Shown here piece by piece: positions 1 through 9,013 of a stretch of 64,000 nt of DNA. The stretch is from Leptospira fletcheri. Its GTDB lineage: Bacteria; Spirochaetota; Leptospiria; Leptospirales; Leptospiraceae. Position 1 is the stretch's first letter. Each line of letters begins with the position of its first letter. The notes under the pieces were generated by a model. The model did no database searches. It saw only the letters and a program-made list of their open reading frames with translations, and was not told where the DNA came from. The stretch is from the NCBI RefSeq assembly GCF_004769195.1, contig NZ_RQET01000004.1, positions 930,001 to 994,000 of the forward strand, written 5' to 3'. A program made the position numbers and the translations under genes.

Positions 1-308
1 CATCCGAAAGAAGGAAAGGATGTATCGGGCGATAATATGAATGAAAAAGTCAGAGTCTGGGGGGTAATTCGACTATTGTAATGGTTCGTTTTTTCCTTTT
101 CAATCTGCTGGCTACCTTCGTTTTGATCGAAGTTGGCAAGGACGTTCAGGAAATAATTGAGTTTATATTTCTGCCGAGGAGTGGCAATGCTCTCGGCCCC
201 GCTTTTTACCCAGGCAAGATCGGCTTGTAGAATTCGTTCTTGAATATCATTCGGCGAATTTAAGAAGAATACCGCGAGAATAAAAATTGAATAAATAAAA
301 CGAATCAT
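1..308 (-). CDS. Partial hypothetical protein with N-terminal signal sequence
   Basis: An uninterrupted minus-strand frame of 102 codons runs from an ATG at 308 off the left edge, so the C-terminus is missing. The N-terminus (MIRFIYSIFILAVFFL) looks like a signal peptide or membrane anchor. After it comes a polar, probably helical segment rich in Gln, Glu, Lys and Asn. There is no recognisable domain and no clear Shine-Dalgarno site ahead of the ATG. The absence of stops and the signal-like start make it a credible gene, but I assign no function. The rest of the gene would be needed to classify it. Confidence 0.55.
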   Translation of the reverse strand, partial: MIRFIYSIFILAVFFLNSPNDIQERILQADLAWVKSGAESIATPRQKYKLNYFLNVLANFDQNEGSQQIEKEKTNHYNSRITPQTLTFSFILSPDTSFPSFG

Positions 309-768
309 GCGGGGCGATACAAGAATGACGAAGAAATTAAGAATTCTTAGTTACTCTAGGATATCTTTCATTCGAGTCAAATAAAAAATGTCTAAAGTCA
401 TTTCGTGTATTCGTATTTCTTATGCGAATCATTACGCTTTCAATACGGAGCTGGAACAAAATAGAATTCTAACTTCGGAATATATTGTTATTCTTGCATA
501 GTTATCAGAAGCAGCGTTTCATCCGAAAGAAATCGACTCATTTTCGAAAATAACTTCTTGAGAACCTCCTTTACTTAGGTTCCTTCGATAAAGATCCGGA
601 TCGGAGTTCTTCCATTATGATCAGGCCGATCCAGGCAAATCCGTTTTTGTCAATGTTTTGACATATTTCACGGTCTTATTTTTTCTTTCGTCAAAATCGG
701 TAAATTTTTAACAGACCGCCAAAAATCGGTTGTGCGACCCCGATCGAAACGGACGATTTGAACCGTTT
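309..768. other. Intergenic region, about 460 bp
   Basis: AT-rich space between the divergent partial gene on the left and the SRPBCC gene on the right. It holds no convincing coding frame. It contains a weak inverted repeat GAACCT/AGGTTC (562-567 and 577-582) and a clean palindrome at 648-663, listed separately. It probably carries the promoters for both flanking genes, but I could not place a full -35/-10 pair with confidence. Confidence 0.5.
648..663. promoter_or_regulatory. Palindrome TGTCAA-N4-TTGACA, possible operator or promoter element
   Basis: TGTCAATGTTTTGACA is a perfect 6-bp inverted repeat with a 4-base spacer, about 105 bp upstream of the ATG at 769. Its right arm is a consensus -35 hexamer (TTGACA, 658-663), but I see no good -10 at 16-18 bp. 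It could be an operator or a small hairpin. No regulator can be assigned. Confidence 0.3.
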
Positions 769-1266
769 ATGTTTTGGTTAGGGATTTCGACGGGCGTCTT
801 CTTTCTATTCGTACTCGTGGTAGTATGTATCGGATTTGGACTTCCGAAAGAGCACGAAGCGGAAGGCGAAAGAGAAATCCCCGCACCGATCGAGGAAGTG
901 TTCGCGGTGATCCGCAATCCGGAAGAATATCCTCGTTGGAGATCCGGAGTACGCTCCGTGTTGAAAGAAAGCGAAACCATTTGGTTGGAAAAGGATTCTC
1001 ACGGCCACCATGTCCGTTATTGTTTTGAATCGGAAGATCGACCTTCCTCTTTGGTCGTCAAAATCCTGAGCGAAGGACTTCCTTATGAAGGGGTCTGGGA
1101 TTACCATTTTCTGAAATTGGGTCCGCATCTCACTCGAGTTCGGATTCGGGAAAGAGGAAAGATTTGGAATCCGATCTTCCGATTTCTGGCCCGTTTTTTT
1201 TTCGGATACACGGGTACCATTCACCAGATCCTCAAAGAACTATCCCAATCTTTGGAAAATAGATAG
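769..1266 (+). CDS. Membrane-anchored SRPBCC (START-like) family protein
   Basis: 165 aa. A single N-terminal transmembrane segment (FWLGISTGVFFLFVLVVVCI) is followed by a small domain typical of the SRPBCC/polyketide-cyclase fold. The fold's hallmark opening is a REIPAPIEEVFAVIRNPEEY stretch with the PRW signature just after it, and the C-terminus ends in the family's amphipathic helix (GTIHQILKELSQSLE). Such domains bind hydrophobic ligands or lipids; the substrate here is unknown. A TTG at 730 would add 13 residues, but the ATG at 769 sits right before the membrane segment and is preferred. The gene stands alone, 216 bp before the SpoIIE-type phosphatase gene. Confidence 0.65.
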   Translation: MFWLGISTGVFFLFVLVVVCIGFGLPKEHEAEGEREIPAPIEEVFAVIRNPEEYPRWRSGVRSVLKESETIWLEKDSHGHHVRYCFESEDRPSSLVVKILSEGLPYEGVWDYHFLKLGPHLTRVRIRERGKIWNPIFRFLARFFFGYTGTIHQILKELSQSLENR

Positions 1267-1482
1267 GCAATGCGTATCGCATTCTATTGTTCGTTTTAGT
1301 TTTGTTCCAAACAAAAGGATTCGGGACCCGATTTTCCTCCGACACACAATTGTTATTCGGGATTGGAGTTTTATTGTCGACCGAGTCGCGCGACTACGAA
1401 ACCGTATTTATTCCATGCCGCAAGTTAAATAACCGAAGCGATCCCTGTTTAGTTTCGAAAATACTCGAGAAGGATGTTCGGG

Positions 1483-3984
1483 ATGAAATTCCCACTTAGG
1501 TTCGCTTGGTTCTGCTTTTTGATCATCGTTCTTCCTTTGGCTGCGAAGGACGGAATCGATTTCGAAATCGACAATCTTTCCGCGGTCCGTTCCTTGGATG
1601 GATCTGATTGGAAGGTGACGTCCGAAGATTTGGACCCCGAAAAAATTTACGAATCGTATAGAAACGGGGAAAATCCTTTCGCCGATTGGGAGGAATATTC
1701 CGTTCCCGGAAATTACTTTAAAAATAGGCCGGACGTAAGCTCGAAAATTTCCAGAATCTGGATCGCGAAACGAATCCGGATCGGAAAGAAGGAAAAAGCG
1801 GAGCAGGTTTCGATCCGTCTCGGTGTGATCTCGGACCGGGACGAGGCATACTGGGACGGGCGCAGAATCGGAAAGTCGGGAGATTTTGATTCGGAAAAAC
1901 CCCAGGCCTATGATCAAGTCCGAATCTACGAGATTCCGGAGAGTCTTACGGAATCGGATTCCTTTCACGTACTTCTGGTAAAGGTCGAGAAGTATTTTCC
2001 GAACGACATAGGGATCACGGGAGATCGGGTCGAAATCGGTCCTAGCGATTTGATCCGAGCCGGATTCGATCGCGAGGAGTATTTAAAGTTACTTCTCTTA
2101 ACGGTTTATCTTACCGTCGGAGTGTATTTCGCATTTTTGTTCATCAGGAGGAGAAAGGAATCCGAGAACCTATATTTTTCCGCCTTTACGCTCCTGCTCG
2201 TAATTTATCAATTTTTAAGAAATCAGACCAAGTACGATCTGGGAATATCCTTCTTTGTCCTGAAAAAGACGGAATATCTCGTGTTGATTTTTACGGTCCC
2301 GCTTTTCTGCCATTTTTTACGGACGTATTTTCGCGCTCCTCGAACGACGGCACTGCATGTTCTGGACGCCTTGTGTTTCCTCTCGGCGATTTTTATTCTT
2401 TCGACCGGGGATGTGAAGCATTACATGTTCGTAAACCAGAATATCGTGCAACCGATCTGGATCGGGTATGTCGCATTCGCGTTCTTCTGGCTGTACCGGG
2501 AAATTCGGAAACGGAACCGGGACGCTATGCTTGTCCTTTCAGGAATGGGTTTGGTTCTTGCGGCTACCGTAGTCGATATTCTTACCGATAGGGGAGTCTT
2601 TGTCTTTCCGAGGTTGGTCGGATATTCCTTCGTATTCTTCGTCTTGAGTTTGGCGACCATCCTTGCGAATAAGTTCGTACGATTGAACGAGGAAGTGGAA
2701 GAACTCAACGGTTCCCTGGAAAAGAAGATAGAAGAACGCACCCTCGAATTGAATCAAACCTTGGACCAGATGCGTAAACTCAAGATCCAGCAGGACGGGG
2801 ATTATTTTCTCACCGCTCTTCTGATCAATCCCTTGGCGGTGAACGAGAATAAAAGTCCTAAGGTCCGGACGGATTTTTATATAAAGCAGAAGAAAACCTT
2901 CGAATTCAGATCGAAGAATTACGAGATCGGAGGCGATATTTGCGTTTCCGGAAATCTGGAATTGAGAGGCAGACAATATACCGTTTTTCTAAACGGTGAT
3001 GCCATGGGAAAATCCATCCAAGGTGCGGGCGGGGCTTTGGTTTTAGGATCCGTATTTCGAGCGATTTTGACCCGGTCCAAAACGACGAGGGAAAGGGAAA
3101 CTTCTCCCGAGCAATGGCTCAAACAGGTTTTCACCGAACTACAGCAAGTATACGAATCTTTTGACGGATCCATGTACGTTTCCGCAGTGATCGGTTTGTT
3201 GGACGACGAAACAGGGTTTTTGTACTATGTCAATGCCGAGCATCCTTGGACGATCCTGTACCGGGACGGCCGCGCCACCTTCATCGAGGACACCCTGACT
3301 TGTCGCAAGTTCGGGACACCGGATAACGAAAAAAACCTAGTCGTTCAGACCTTCCAGCTCTTTTCGAAAGACGTGATCTTCATAGGATCCGACGGGAAAG
3401 ACGATCTGAAAATGTTGGGAAGATCCGGAGATTGGTTCATCAACGAGGATACGGAGCAGATCCTATCCGTAGTGGAGGATGGAGAAGGTCATCCCGAGAA
3501 AATCTTCCAATTCTTGATTTCCAAGGGGGAATTGTACGACGATTTCACTCTGCTTAGATTGGAATATTCCGGAGAAAAGGAGAGTTCACGACCGAAAGTT
3601 TCCAGAGAATATTATGAATTATTTATGAATGGGAAAAGTCTGCTGAAATCCGGAAGCAGAAAGGAAGGCCTCTCTCTTCTGGAAAAAGCGTTCGAATCCT
3701 TTCCTTACGACGGAAACCTACTGAGACTCCTGGGGGAGCAATTCCTAAAGGAAAAGAGCTTTTTAAAAGCCGCTTCCTATTTGGAATCCTATATTTCCCG
3801 TTTTCCTTCTTCTCTAGACCATTTTTATTATGCGGCGTACGGATATAAGATGTCTGGAGAAATCCAAAAGGCGATGGAATTGTGCGAAAGATTGACCCTA
3901 AGAAACCGAGAACATACAAAAGCTCTGGCATTGCTTGCGGAAATCTCGAGCCAGTATACGGAAACTAAAGTCTCTTCCAGGTAG
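1483..3984 (+). CDS. 7TM receptor-like protein with SpoIIE phosphatase domain and TPRs
   Basis: About 833 aa. A signal peptide is followed by an extracytoplasmic beta-rich domain (roughly 25-195) and seven membrane segments of the 7TMR-DISM type (about 205-395). Then come a short coiled coil with Glu/Lys repeats, a SpoIIE/PP2C-type serine phosphatase (about 460-690) and C-terminal TPR-like helices. Phosphatase metal-site motifs are visible: GGD, NGDAMGKS, VNAEHPW, GSDGKDD and DDFTLL. The protein probably senses an envelope signal and dephosphorylates a cytoplasmic partner such as an anti-anti-sigma STAS protein; that partner is inferred. Start: ATG 1483 lies 9 nt after AGAAGG, whereas ATG 1474 abuts that site. 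The 3' end overlaps the convergent gene by 20 bp. Confidence 0.85.
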   Translation: MKFPLRFAWFCFLIIVLPLAAKDGIDFEIDNLSAVRSLDGSDWKVTSEDLDPEKIYESYRNGENPFADWEEYSVPGNYFKNRPDVSSKISRIWIAKRIRIGKKEKAEQVSIRLGVISDRDEAYWDGRRIGKSGDFDSEKPQAYDQVRIYEIPESLTESDSFHVLLVKVEKYFPNDIGITGDRVEIGPSDLIRAGFDREEYLKLLLLTVYLTVGVYFAFLFIRRRKESENLYFSAFTLLLVIYQFLRNQTKYDLGISFFVLKKTEYLVLIFTVPLFCHFLRTYFRAPRTTALHVLDALCFLSAIFILSTGDVKHYMFVNQNIVQPIWIGYVAFAFFWLYREIRKRNRDAMLVLSGMGLVLAATVVDILTDRGVFVFPRLVGYSFVFFVLSLATILANKFVRLNEEVEELNGSLEKKIEERTLELNQTLDQMRKLKIQQDGDYFLTALLINPLAVNENKSPKVRTDFYIKQKKTFEFRSKNYEIGGDICVSGNLELRGRQYTVFLNGDAMGKSIQGAGGALVLGSVFRAILTRSKTTRERETSPEQWLKQVFTELQQVYESFDGSMYVSAVIGLLDDETGFLYYVNAEHPWTILYRDGRATFIEDTLTCRKFGTPDNEKNLVVQTFQLFSKDVIFIGSDGKDDLKMLGRSGDWFINEDTEQILSVVEDGEGHPEKIFQFLISKGELYDDFTLLRLEYSGEKESSRPKVSREYYELFMNGKSLLKSGSRKEGLSLLEKAFESFPYDGNLLRLLGEQFLKEKSFLKAASYLESYISRFPSSLDHFYYAAYGYKMSGEIQKAMELCERLTLRNREHTKALALLAEISSQYTETKVSSR

Positions 3985-4558
3985 CGGAGAACGCGCCTCT
4001 TAGGTCTCCCATCTTATAGTCGACTGCCGCATCTTTAGGATATAACGCGCGGATCTTCGCTAGGGTCTTAGCGTCGATTTTTTCCGTCGGGCCATGGCAT
4101 TTGAGACAGGTTTCGTCGGCGATCGAAATCGGTCGCATCGCGCGGAGTTCGTTCGGAGTACTTTCAAAGAAAGAATAAGGAGGCCTACCGGTTTCCGCGA
4201 ATTTTTTCCAGTCAGAGAACACCTGCATTTCCCATTCGTCGGGGGAATGTTGCGGGTTTCGGTTTTTTTCCGAGACTCTTCGGATCCGTAAGCCAGGGTA
4301 ACGATCACCGATCTCTTTTTCTTTGGAAGGAGAAAGGGTTTTGCAAATGGAAATCGAATCGGCTAACCCTCTGGTCCGGATCGAAGATCGGAGTTCTTTC
4401 GATAGCTCCGCTTGCAATTCGGCGAATAAGTTCGATAGGATTTCCTTTTTGTCGCCGTCTTGGTTTCTATCGCAAACCGCAAAAAATTGGACCAAAATGA
4501 GGAGGGAAATTCCGCGTAGAAAAAGTTTCCGGAACAAGGTGGATTTGTTCTGCTTCAC
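3965..4558 (-). CDS. Tll0287-like/DUF3365 haem-type lipoprotein
   Basis: 197 aa. The N-terminus is a signal peptide with a lipobox-like Cys (QFFAVC), so this is probably a lipoprotein. The body matches the DUF3365/Tll0287-like layout: an N-terminal helical half with conserved Ser-Ile-Cys, then PDEWE, then the haem-binding CLKCHG motif (CxxCH) near residue 150. The family is a periplasmic c-type haem or sensor module whose partner is usually a kinase or phosphatase. Here it overlaps the 3' end of the SpoIIE-type receptor gene convergently, so shared regulation is possible but unproven. Covalent haem attachment is inferred from the motif alone. Confidence 0.7.
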   Translation of the reverse strand: MKQNKSTLFRKLFLRGISLLILVQFFAVCDRNQDGDKKEILSNLFAELQAELSKELRSSIRTRGLADSISICKTLSPSKEKEIGDRYPGLRIRRVSEKNRNPQHSPDEWEMQVFSDWKKFAETGRPPYSFFESTPNELRAMRPISIADETCLKCHGPTEKIDAKTLAKIRALYPKDAAVDYKMGDLRGAFSATWKRL

Positions 4559-4737
4559 AAAAACGATTCTCTCTTATAAGCGTATCGTCGCCAACCTTTT
4601 CCTCGGGAAAGATTCGAACCCAAAAAAGATGGACAAGGTTGAAAAACGGAGATTTGTTGAAAAAAAGGTTTTGAAACTAGGTTTTCATCGAATCATCTAA
4701 CGAACCGATTCTCAATCCAAAAAAGGGGAACTAGCCG

Positions 4738-5487
4738 ATGTCCGGTCATAGTAAGTGGGCTACGATCAAACGTAAAAAGGACGCAATCGACTCCAAAAGA
4801 GGTGCCGTCTTTACCAAAATAGTGAAGGAGATCACGGTCGCCGCCAGAATGGGCGGATCGGATCAGGAAGGGAATCCCCGTCTGCGTCTTGCCGTCCTGA
4901 AAGCGAAGTCGGCGAATATGCCGAAGGACAATATCGAAAGGGCGATCAAAAAAGGAACCGGGGAATTGGAGGGGATCGTATACGAGGAATGTCTGTACGA
5001 ATGTTTCGGCCCCGGCGGGATTGCGATCATGGTGGAAGCGGTTACGGATAAAAAATCCCGCACGACTCCTGAAATCAAAAGCATCCTGACCAAGCTAGGC
5101 GGTTCTCTTGCCACTACCGGTAGCGTCAGTAGGCTCTTCGAGAGAAAGGGAATCATCATCGTGCCTTCCGGGCAGATCTCCGAGGAGGAACTGGTGGATC
5201 TGGCCGTAGGCGCCGGAGCGGAGGATGTTCAGAACGAAGGAGAAGTCTTTCGCGTAGTTACGGCTCCGGATGAATACGAAGCGGTGCAGACTGCGCTTAA
5301 CAACAAAGGAATCAAGACTGACGAATCGGAGATCAAATTCGTTCCCCTCGTTACCACCGAAGTTTCCGATAAGGAGCTTGCGGATAAAACGATGAAATTG
5401 ATCGATAACTTGGAAACCCACGACGACGTGCAAAGCGTTAACTCCAACTTCGAACTGTCGGCCGAGTTGGAGAAGGAGTATGAATAG
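4738..5487 (+). CDS. yebC: YebC/PmpR family transcription/translation regulator
   Basis: 249 aa, full length for the family. The diagnostic N-terminus [14 protein letters not shown] and the GPGG motif ([14 protein letters not shown]) are present. YebC-family proteins have been described as DNA-binding regulators and, more recently, as factors that relieve ribosome stalling at proline stretches. The gene starts at an ATG after GGGGAAC and is followed 39 bp later by ruvC, an arrangement common in bacteria. The protein is cytoplasmic. Confidence 0.95.
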   Translation: MSGHSKWATIKRKKDAIDSKRGAVFTKIVKEITVAARMGGSDQEGNPRLRLAVLKAKSANMPKDNIERAIKKGTGELEGIVYEECLYECFGPGGIAIMVEAVTDKKSRTTPEIKSILTKLGGSLATTGSVSRLFERKGIIIVPSGQISEEELVDLAVGAGAEDVQNEGEVFRVVTAPDEYEAVQTALNNKGIKTDESEIKFVPLVTTEVSDKELADKTMKLIDNLETHDDVQSVNSNFELSAELEKEYE

Positions 5488-5526
5488 GACGTTTCCGGCG
5501 CGGATTTCCCCTCTCCGGTCCTTAGA

Positions 5527-6009
5527 ATGAAGGTGCTCGGAATCGATCCTGGTTCCCACCGCATGGGCTATGCTGTGTTAGAAAAGGAATTGTCCAGGAT
5601 CCATGTCCGCACTTACGGAACGATAGAAGTCCCTTCGGGGACCAAAAGTCCGATCAATCTGATCGCGATCCGCCGCCAGCTCGAAGCCATCCTGGACGAA
5701 TTCCGTCCGGATTTGGCCTGTGTGGAGGATCTTTTCTTTGCCAAAAACCGAACTACAGCGGCAAAAGTTTACGAATCCAGAGGAGTCGTTCTTCTTACAT
5801 TAGGGGAACATAATATACCTTTCGTCGAGCCTACGGCTTCCCAAATTAAAAAAGGGACAACGGGTAGCGGAGTAGCCGATAAAAAGGAAATCAAAGCTGC
5901 CCTAAAACTGCTGCTCGGACTCGCGGAACTGACCGGCCACGACGATTCCTGGGATGCCATGGCCTCGGCTTACGTCGGTTTTGCGATGTCGGGTTCCGTC
6001 GGTCGCTAA
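5527..6009 (+). CDS. ruvC: Holliday junction resolvase RuvC
   Basis: 160 aa, normal length. It resolves Holliday junctions made during recombination, working with RuvAB. The catalytic acidic residues are all visible: Asp7 in GIDPGS, Glu67 in CVEDLFF, and Asp140/Asp143 in the GHDDSWDA segment, in an RNase H fold. It lies just downstream of yebC and is probably co-transcribed with it. ruvA and ruvB are not in the window. Confidence 0.95.
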   Translation: MKVLGIDPGSHRMGYAVLEKELSRIHVRTYGTIEVPSGTKSPINLIAIRRQLEAILDEFRPDLACVEDLFFAKNRTTAAKVYESRGVVLLTLGEHNIPFVEPTASQIKKGTTGSGVADKKEIKAALKLLLGLAELTGHDDSWDAMASAYVGFAMSGSVGR

Positions 6010-6046
6010 GCGATCGATATCCTTCGAACGGAAGGGGGCAGGGATT

Positions 6047-7162
6047 TTAACGCACGCCTTCGTAGACTCCTTCCATCTCTTTAGAAAACACGAGTTGCCA
6101 AAGTTGTAATTTCCTGGCGCGGAACGCACCAGCGCACGCTAAGAGATAGAATTTCCACATTCTATAAAATCTTTCTCCGTACTTATTACCGAGCTTTTTC
6201 CAGGATTTTTCGAAGTTATTGTACCAAGCCATCAAGGTCTGGTCGTAATAGCTTCCGAAATTCTGAAGGTCTTCCAAGACGAATAATTTCTCGGCGGCTT
6301 TGGTTAGTTGTGCGGATGAAGGAAGCAGGGAATTCGGAAAGATGTACTTTTCGATCCACGCGTCGCCGACTCTGGAAGTGTTATTGGAGCCGATGGTATG
6401 CAGTAGAAATAACCCGCCGTCTTTCAGGCATCGATAGGCTATTTTCATATAGGTCGTATAATTCTTGAAACCTACGTGTTCCATCTGTCCCACGGAAACG
6501 ATCCGATCGAAGGGTTCGTTTACAGCGCGATAATCTTGGAGTCGGTATTCGATGTCGAATCCTTTGGATAAGTCCTTGGCTAAGGACAATTGTTCCTTCG
6601 ACACGCTGATTCCTACGATTTTTGCCCCGTAATGTTTTGCGGCATAGCGGGCAAATCCTCCCCAACCGCAGCCTATATCCAGGACCTTCATTCCCGGTTT
6701 TAACTTAATTTTTCTGCAGATCAGATCCAATTTGTTGATTTGGGCTTCCGCAAGATTCTTGGCTTTTTTCCAATAGGCGCAGGAATACACGAGTTCCGGG
6801 TCCAACATTTCGCGGAAAAGATCGTTGCCGATATCGTAATGTCTTTCTCCGACTTCGAAGGCTCTGTTTCCGTCTTGCTGGTTGATCAAACGGGAGAGAA
6901 CGAATAGTAATAAATCCCTCCAGGATTTTCCCCCTTTCCGTTCCAAACCGGCCTTTACGACTTTGTAAATCGTCTGGTCCAGTTTTTCGCTTTCGAACCA
7001 GCCGTCCATGTAAGCTTCCCCGAAACCCAGGGATCCCTTTGCGGCTACCCTTTCGTAAAACGAGTCATTTTTGATTTTCAAGTCCCAGGGGGAATTTCCT
7101 ACAAAAGAAACTCCCGCTGCGGAAAAAAGGGTTTCCACTTTTTTACGGATCGCATTTCGCAT
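6047..7162 (-). CDS. cfa: Cyclopropane-fatty-acyl-phospholipid synthase family protein
   Basis: 371 aa, close to E. coli Cfa in length. It uses S-adenosylmethionine to methylenate unsaturated acyl chains of membrane phospholipids. The SAM-binding motif VLDIGCGWGGFARYAA, the preceding YSCAYWK segment, and downstream VGQMEHVG and NYTTYM are typical of the family. The N-terminal lipid-binding helical domain is present. The gene converges on ruvC with a 37-bp gap, and about 200 bp separate it from coaX. Confidence 0.9.
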   Translation of the reverse strand: MRNAIRKKVETLFSAAGVSFVGNSPWDLKIKNDSFYERVAAKGSLGFGEAYMDGWFESEKLDQTIYKVVKAGLERKGGKSWRDLLLFVLSRLINQQDGNRAFEVGERHYDIGNDLFREMLDPELVYSCAYWKKAKNLAEAQINKLDLICRKIKLKPGMKVLDIGCGWGGFARYAAKHYGAKIVGISVSKEQLSLAKDLSKGFDIEYRLQDYRAVNEPFDRIVSVGQMEHVGFKNYTTYMKIAYRCLKDGGLFLLHTIGSNNTSRVGDAWIEKYIFPNSLLPSSAQLTKAAEKLFVLEDLQNFGSYYDQTLMAWYNNFEKSWKKLGNKYGERFYRMWKFYLLACAGAFRARKLQLWQLVFSKEMEGVYEGVR

Positions 7163-7360
7163 AGATACCCGCCTTAAAGAAGGGATTATCGCTTAAGTGT
7201 AGTCGTTTTGGCGGGGGCTTGCAATCCAAAAAGGATTATATTTTTATAAATAGATCCCGTTCGAAATTTCGCCTAACGAAGAAAGTATGCAACTTCTCGA
7301 GCCGCATACTATTTAATAAGCGACATAGAATTCGATCGCATTTTCGCTGCTTTAACTTCG

Positions 7361-8137
7361 TTAAGATCGATTCAGATCGTAAAGAATCTGCAATCCGCGT
7401 AAGGTGAGCAACGGTTCTATTTTGTCGAAGAGTCCGGGATGCGCGGAATGAATGGTGGTCACTAGGCCACCTGTACCGATCACCCGGTATTCTTTTCCGT
7501 AAGCCTTTTTGATTTCCTGTATGATCCCGTCCAGTAACCCTATCCAACCGAAAAAAAATCCCGCTTGTATGGATTCGATGGTGGAATCCCCCAAAATCTT
7601 TTGCGGAGGCTGAAACACGATCGGCGGAAGTTGCGCTGCGTTTCTGGTCAAAGCATCCATGGATCCTTTCAGACCCGGAGCGATCACTCCACCCAAGTAA
7701 TTGGGAACGTCATCCACTACGCAAAACGTGGTCGCGGTTCCGAGGTCGATGATGATGTTCCTGCCCGGATGATCCGTTACGACTGCCGCGGCATTCACCA
7801 ATCTGTCTGCTCCGATTTCGAAGGGCCGAGGATAAAGAATTCCGAAAGGAAGTTTCATCCGGTAATTCACTCCGATCGGATCGATTTTAAACCAATCCTG
7901 GATCATTCTTTCCAAAATCGGATTGAGCTGAGGCACGACGGAGGAATAGATTCCGCCTTTGATATGCGAACTATCTATCTCGAATTCCCGTAAAAAACCG
8001 CGGAGAAAAAGTCCCATCTCGTCCGAAGTGCGATCCCTACGAGTCACAGTCCTCCTGTGGAAGATCGCTTCTTTGGAACCGTCCCGATAAATACCGAAGA
8101 CGGTATTCGTATTACCGACGTCTATTACCAGAATCAT
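7361..8137 (-). CDS. coaX: Type III pantothenate kinase
   Basis: 258 aa. It catalyses the first step of coenzyme A synthesis, pantothenate phosphorylation. The N-terminal phosphate-binding motif [11 protein letters not shown], the conserved [10 protein letters not shown] and the DLGTATTF motif identify the ASKHA-fold type III enzyme. I chose ATG 8137 because it puts IDVGNTN at the normal distance from the N-terminus; an upstream in-frame start at 8173 would extend into birA. The ATG falls one base after the birA stop, so the two genes form an operon. Confidence 0.92.
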   Translation of the reverse strand: MILVIDVGNTNTVFGIYRDGSKEAIFHRRTVTRRDRTSDEMGLFLRGFLREFEIDSSHIKGGIYSSVVPQLNPILERMIQDWFKIDPIGVNYRMKLPFGILYPRPFEIGADRLVNAAAVVTDHPGRNIIIDLGTATTFCVVDDVPNYLGGVIAPGLKGSMDALTRNAAQLPPIVFQPPQKILGDSTIESIQAGFFFGWIGLLDGIIQEIKKAYGKEYRVIGTGGLVTTIHSAHPGLFDKIEPLLTLRGLQILYDLNRS

Positions 8138-8138
8138 T

Positions 8139-8966
8139 TTAAGCCAAGGACCTGAAATCTTCGGGGCTGTCAATGAATTCGAGAATTCTTCCGGAGTCCA
8201 CTTTCACTAGTAGGCGGCCGGACACGTCCACTTCCAATAACACTCCCGTTTGTTCCGCTCCGTCCTGTCGGAAAGAGACCGTCTGTCCTTTCCAAAGTAA
8301 TCTGTCGTTTACGAAGGAAAGATATTCCTTTCCATCGGAAAGAGACAGAACTGCATCGTTGAGCAAGGGCAAAAGGGTTTCCAGAAAACGATTTCGCCGA
8401 CCGGATTCAGAATCCAAGGAAGTCACGAAGCCCGCCTCGGGGAGTTCCTCCGGAGAACGATTTCCGAAGAGATTGACTCCGATTCCTAGGATCCAATCCC
8501 ATTCTTCTCCTTCTTTTTCCGTTTCGATCAGAATCCCACATACCTTCTTGTCGTTTACGAAGATATCGTTGGGCCATTTAATTTTCAGTTTTCCGGAAGA
8601 ATGTAAGGAAGGATAGGCGGATAGAAGGGCTTTGGATACGGAAACCCCTACGAAGAGAGAAACCAAGTTGGGAGAAGGGAGTTCTCCGCTATACCTGAGT
8701 TTTCCCGAAAACAGGAAGGGTTCGTCGCCGATTACGGACCAAGTCCGATTCTTTCTTCCCCGACCGCGGGATTGAAAATCGGCGAGGATCCAGGTTCCGG
8801 GTGGGAATTCCTTCCCTTTCAAAAGAGAATTGGTGGAGGAAGTCTCCGCGAGGAAAATTCCTTTATCGGGTTCTAAAAGTCGAAAAGGCACGGGGTTTTT
8901 CTTATAGGAAGGCCCTTGAGTGAACAAGAAAAAATCAGGCACCGTCGATAAAAAGAGAGGTCTCAA
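8139..8966 (-). CDS. birA: Biotin--[acetyl-CoA-carboxylase] ligase
   Basis: About 275 aa. It activates biotin as biotinyl-AMP and attaches it to carboxylase carrier domains. Visible motifs are the GRGRKNRTW adenylate loop, [11 protein letters not shown] and GILIET, plus the SH3-like C-terminal domain. No N-terminal DNA-binding helix-turn-helix is present, so it is unlikely to act as the classical biotin repressor. The listed start is a TTG; a GTG eight codons later is an alternative, and the true N-terminus is uncertain. It is followed by coaX in the same operon. Confidence 0.9.
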   Translation of the reverse strand: MRPLFLSTVPDFFLFTQGPSYKKNPVPFRLLEPDKGIFLAETSSTNSLLKGKEFPPGTWILADFQSRGRGRKNRTWSVIGDEPFLFSGKLRYSGELPSPNLVSLFVGVSVSKALLSAYPSLHSSGKLKIKWPNDIFVNDKKVCGILIETEKEGEEWDWILGIGVNLFGNRSPEELPEAGFVTSLDSESGRRNRFLETLLPLLNDAVLSLSDGKEYLSFVNDRLLWKGQTVSFRQDGAEQTGVLLEVDVSGRLLVKVDSGRILEFIDSPEDFRSLA

Positions 8967-9013
8967 TTCTTGAATCGAGACCTAATTTCCGAGGTCGTCA
9001 CCGGTAGGTTCCC

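Noticed and set aside
1287..1499. 70-codon frame between the SRPBCC and SpoIIE genes
   Set aside because: No coding character or ribosome site, and it overlaps the start of the SpoIIE gene in another frame.
4576..4625. GATTCGAACCC, a T-arm-like string of a tRNA
   Set aside because: No matching acceptor, D-arm or anticodon-arm pairing around it on either strand.
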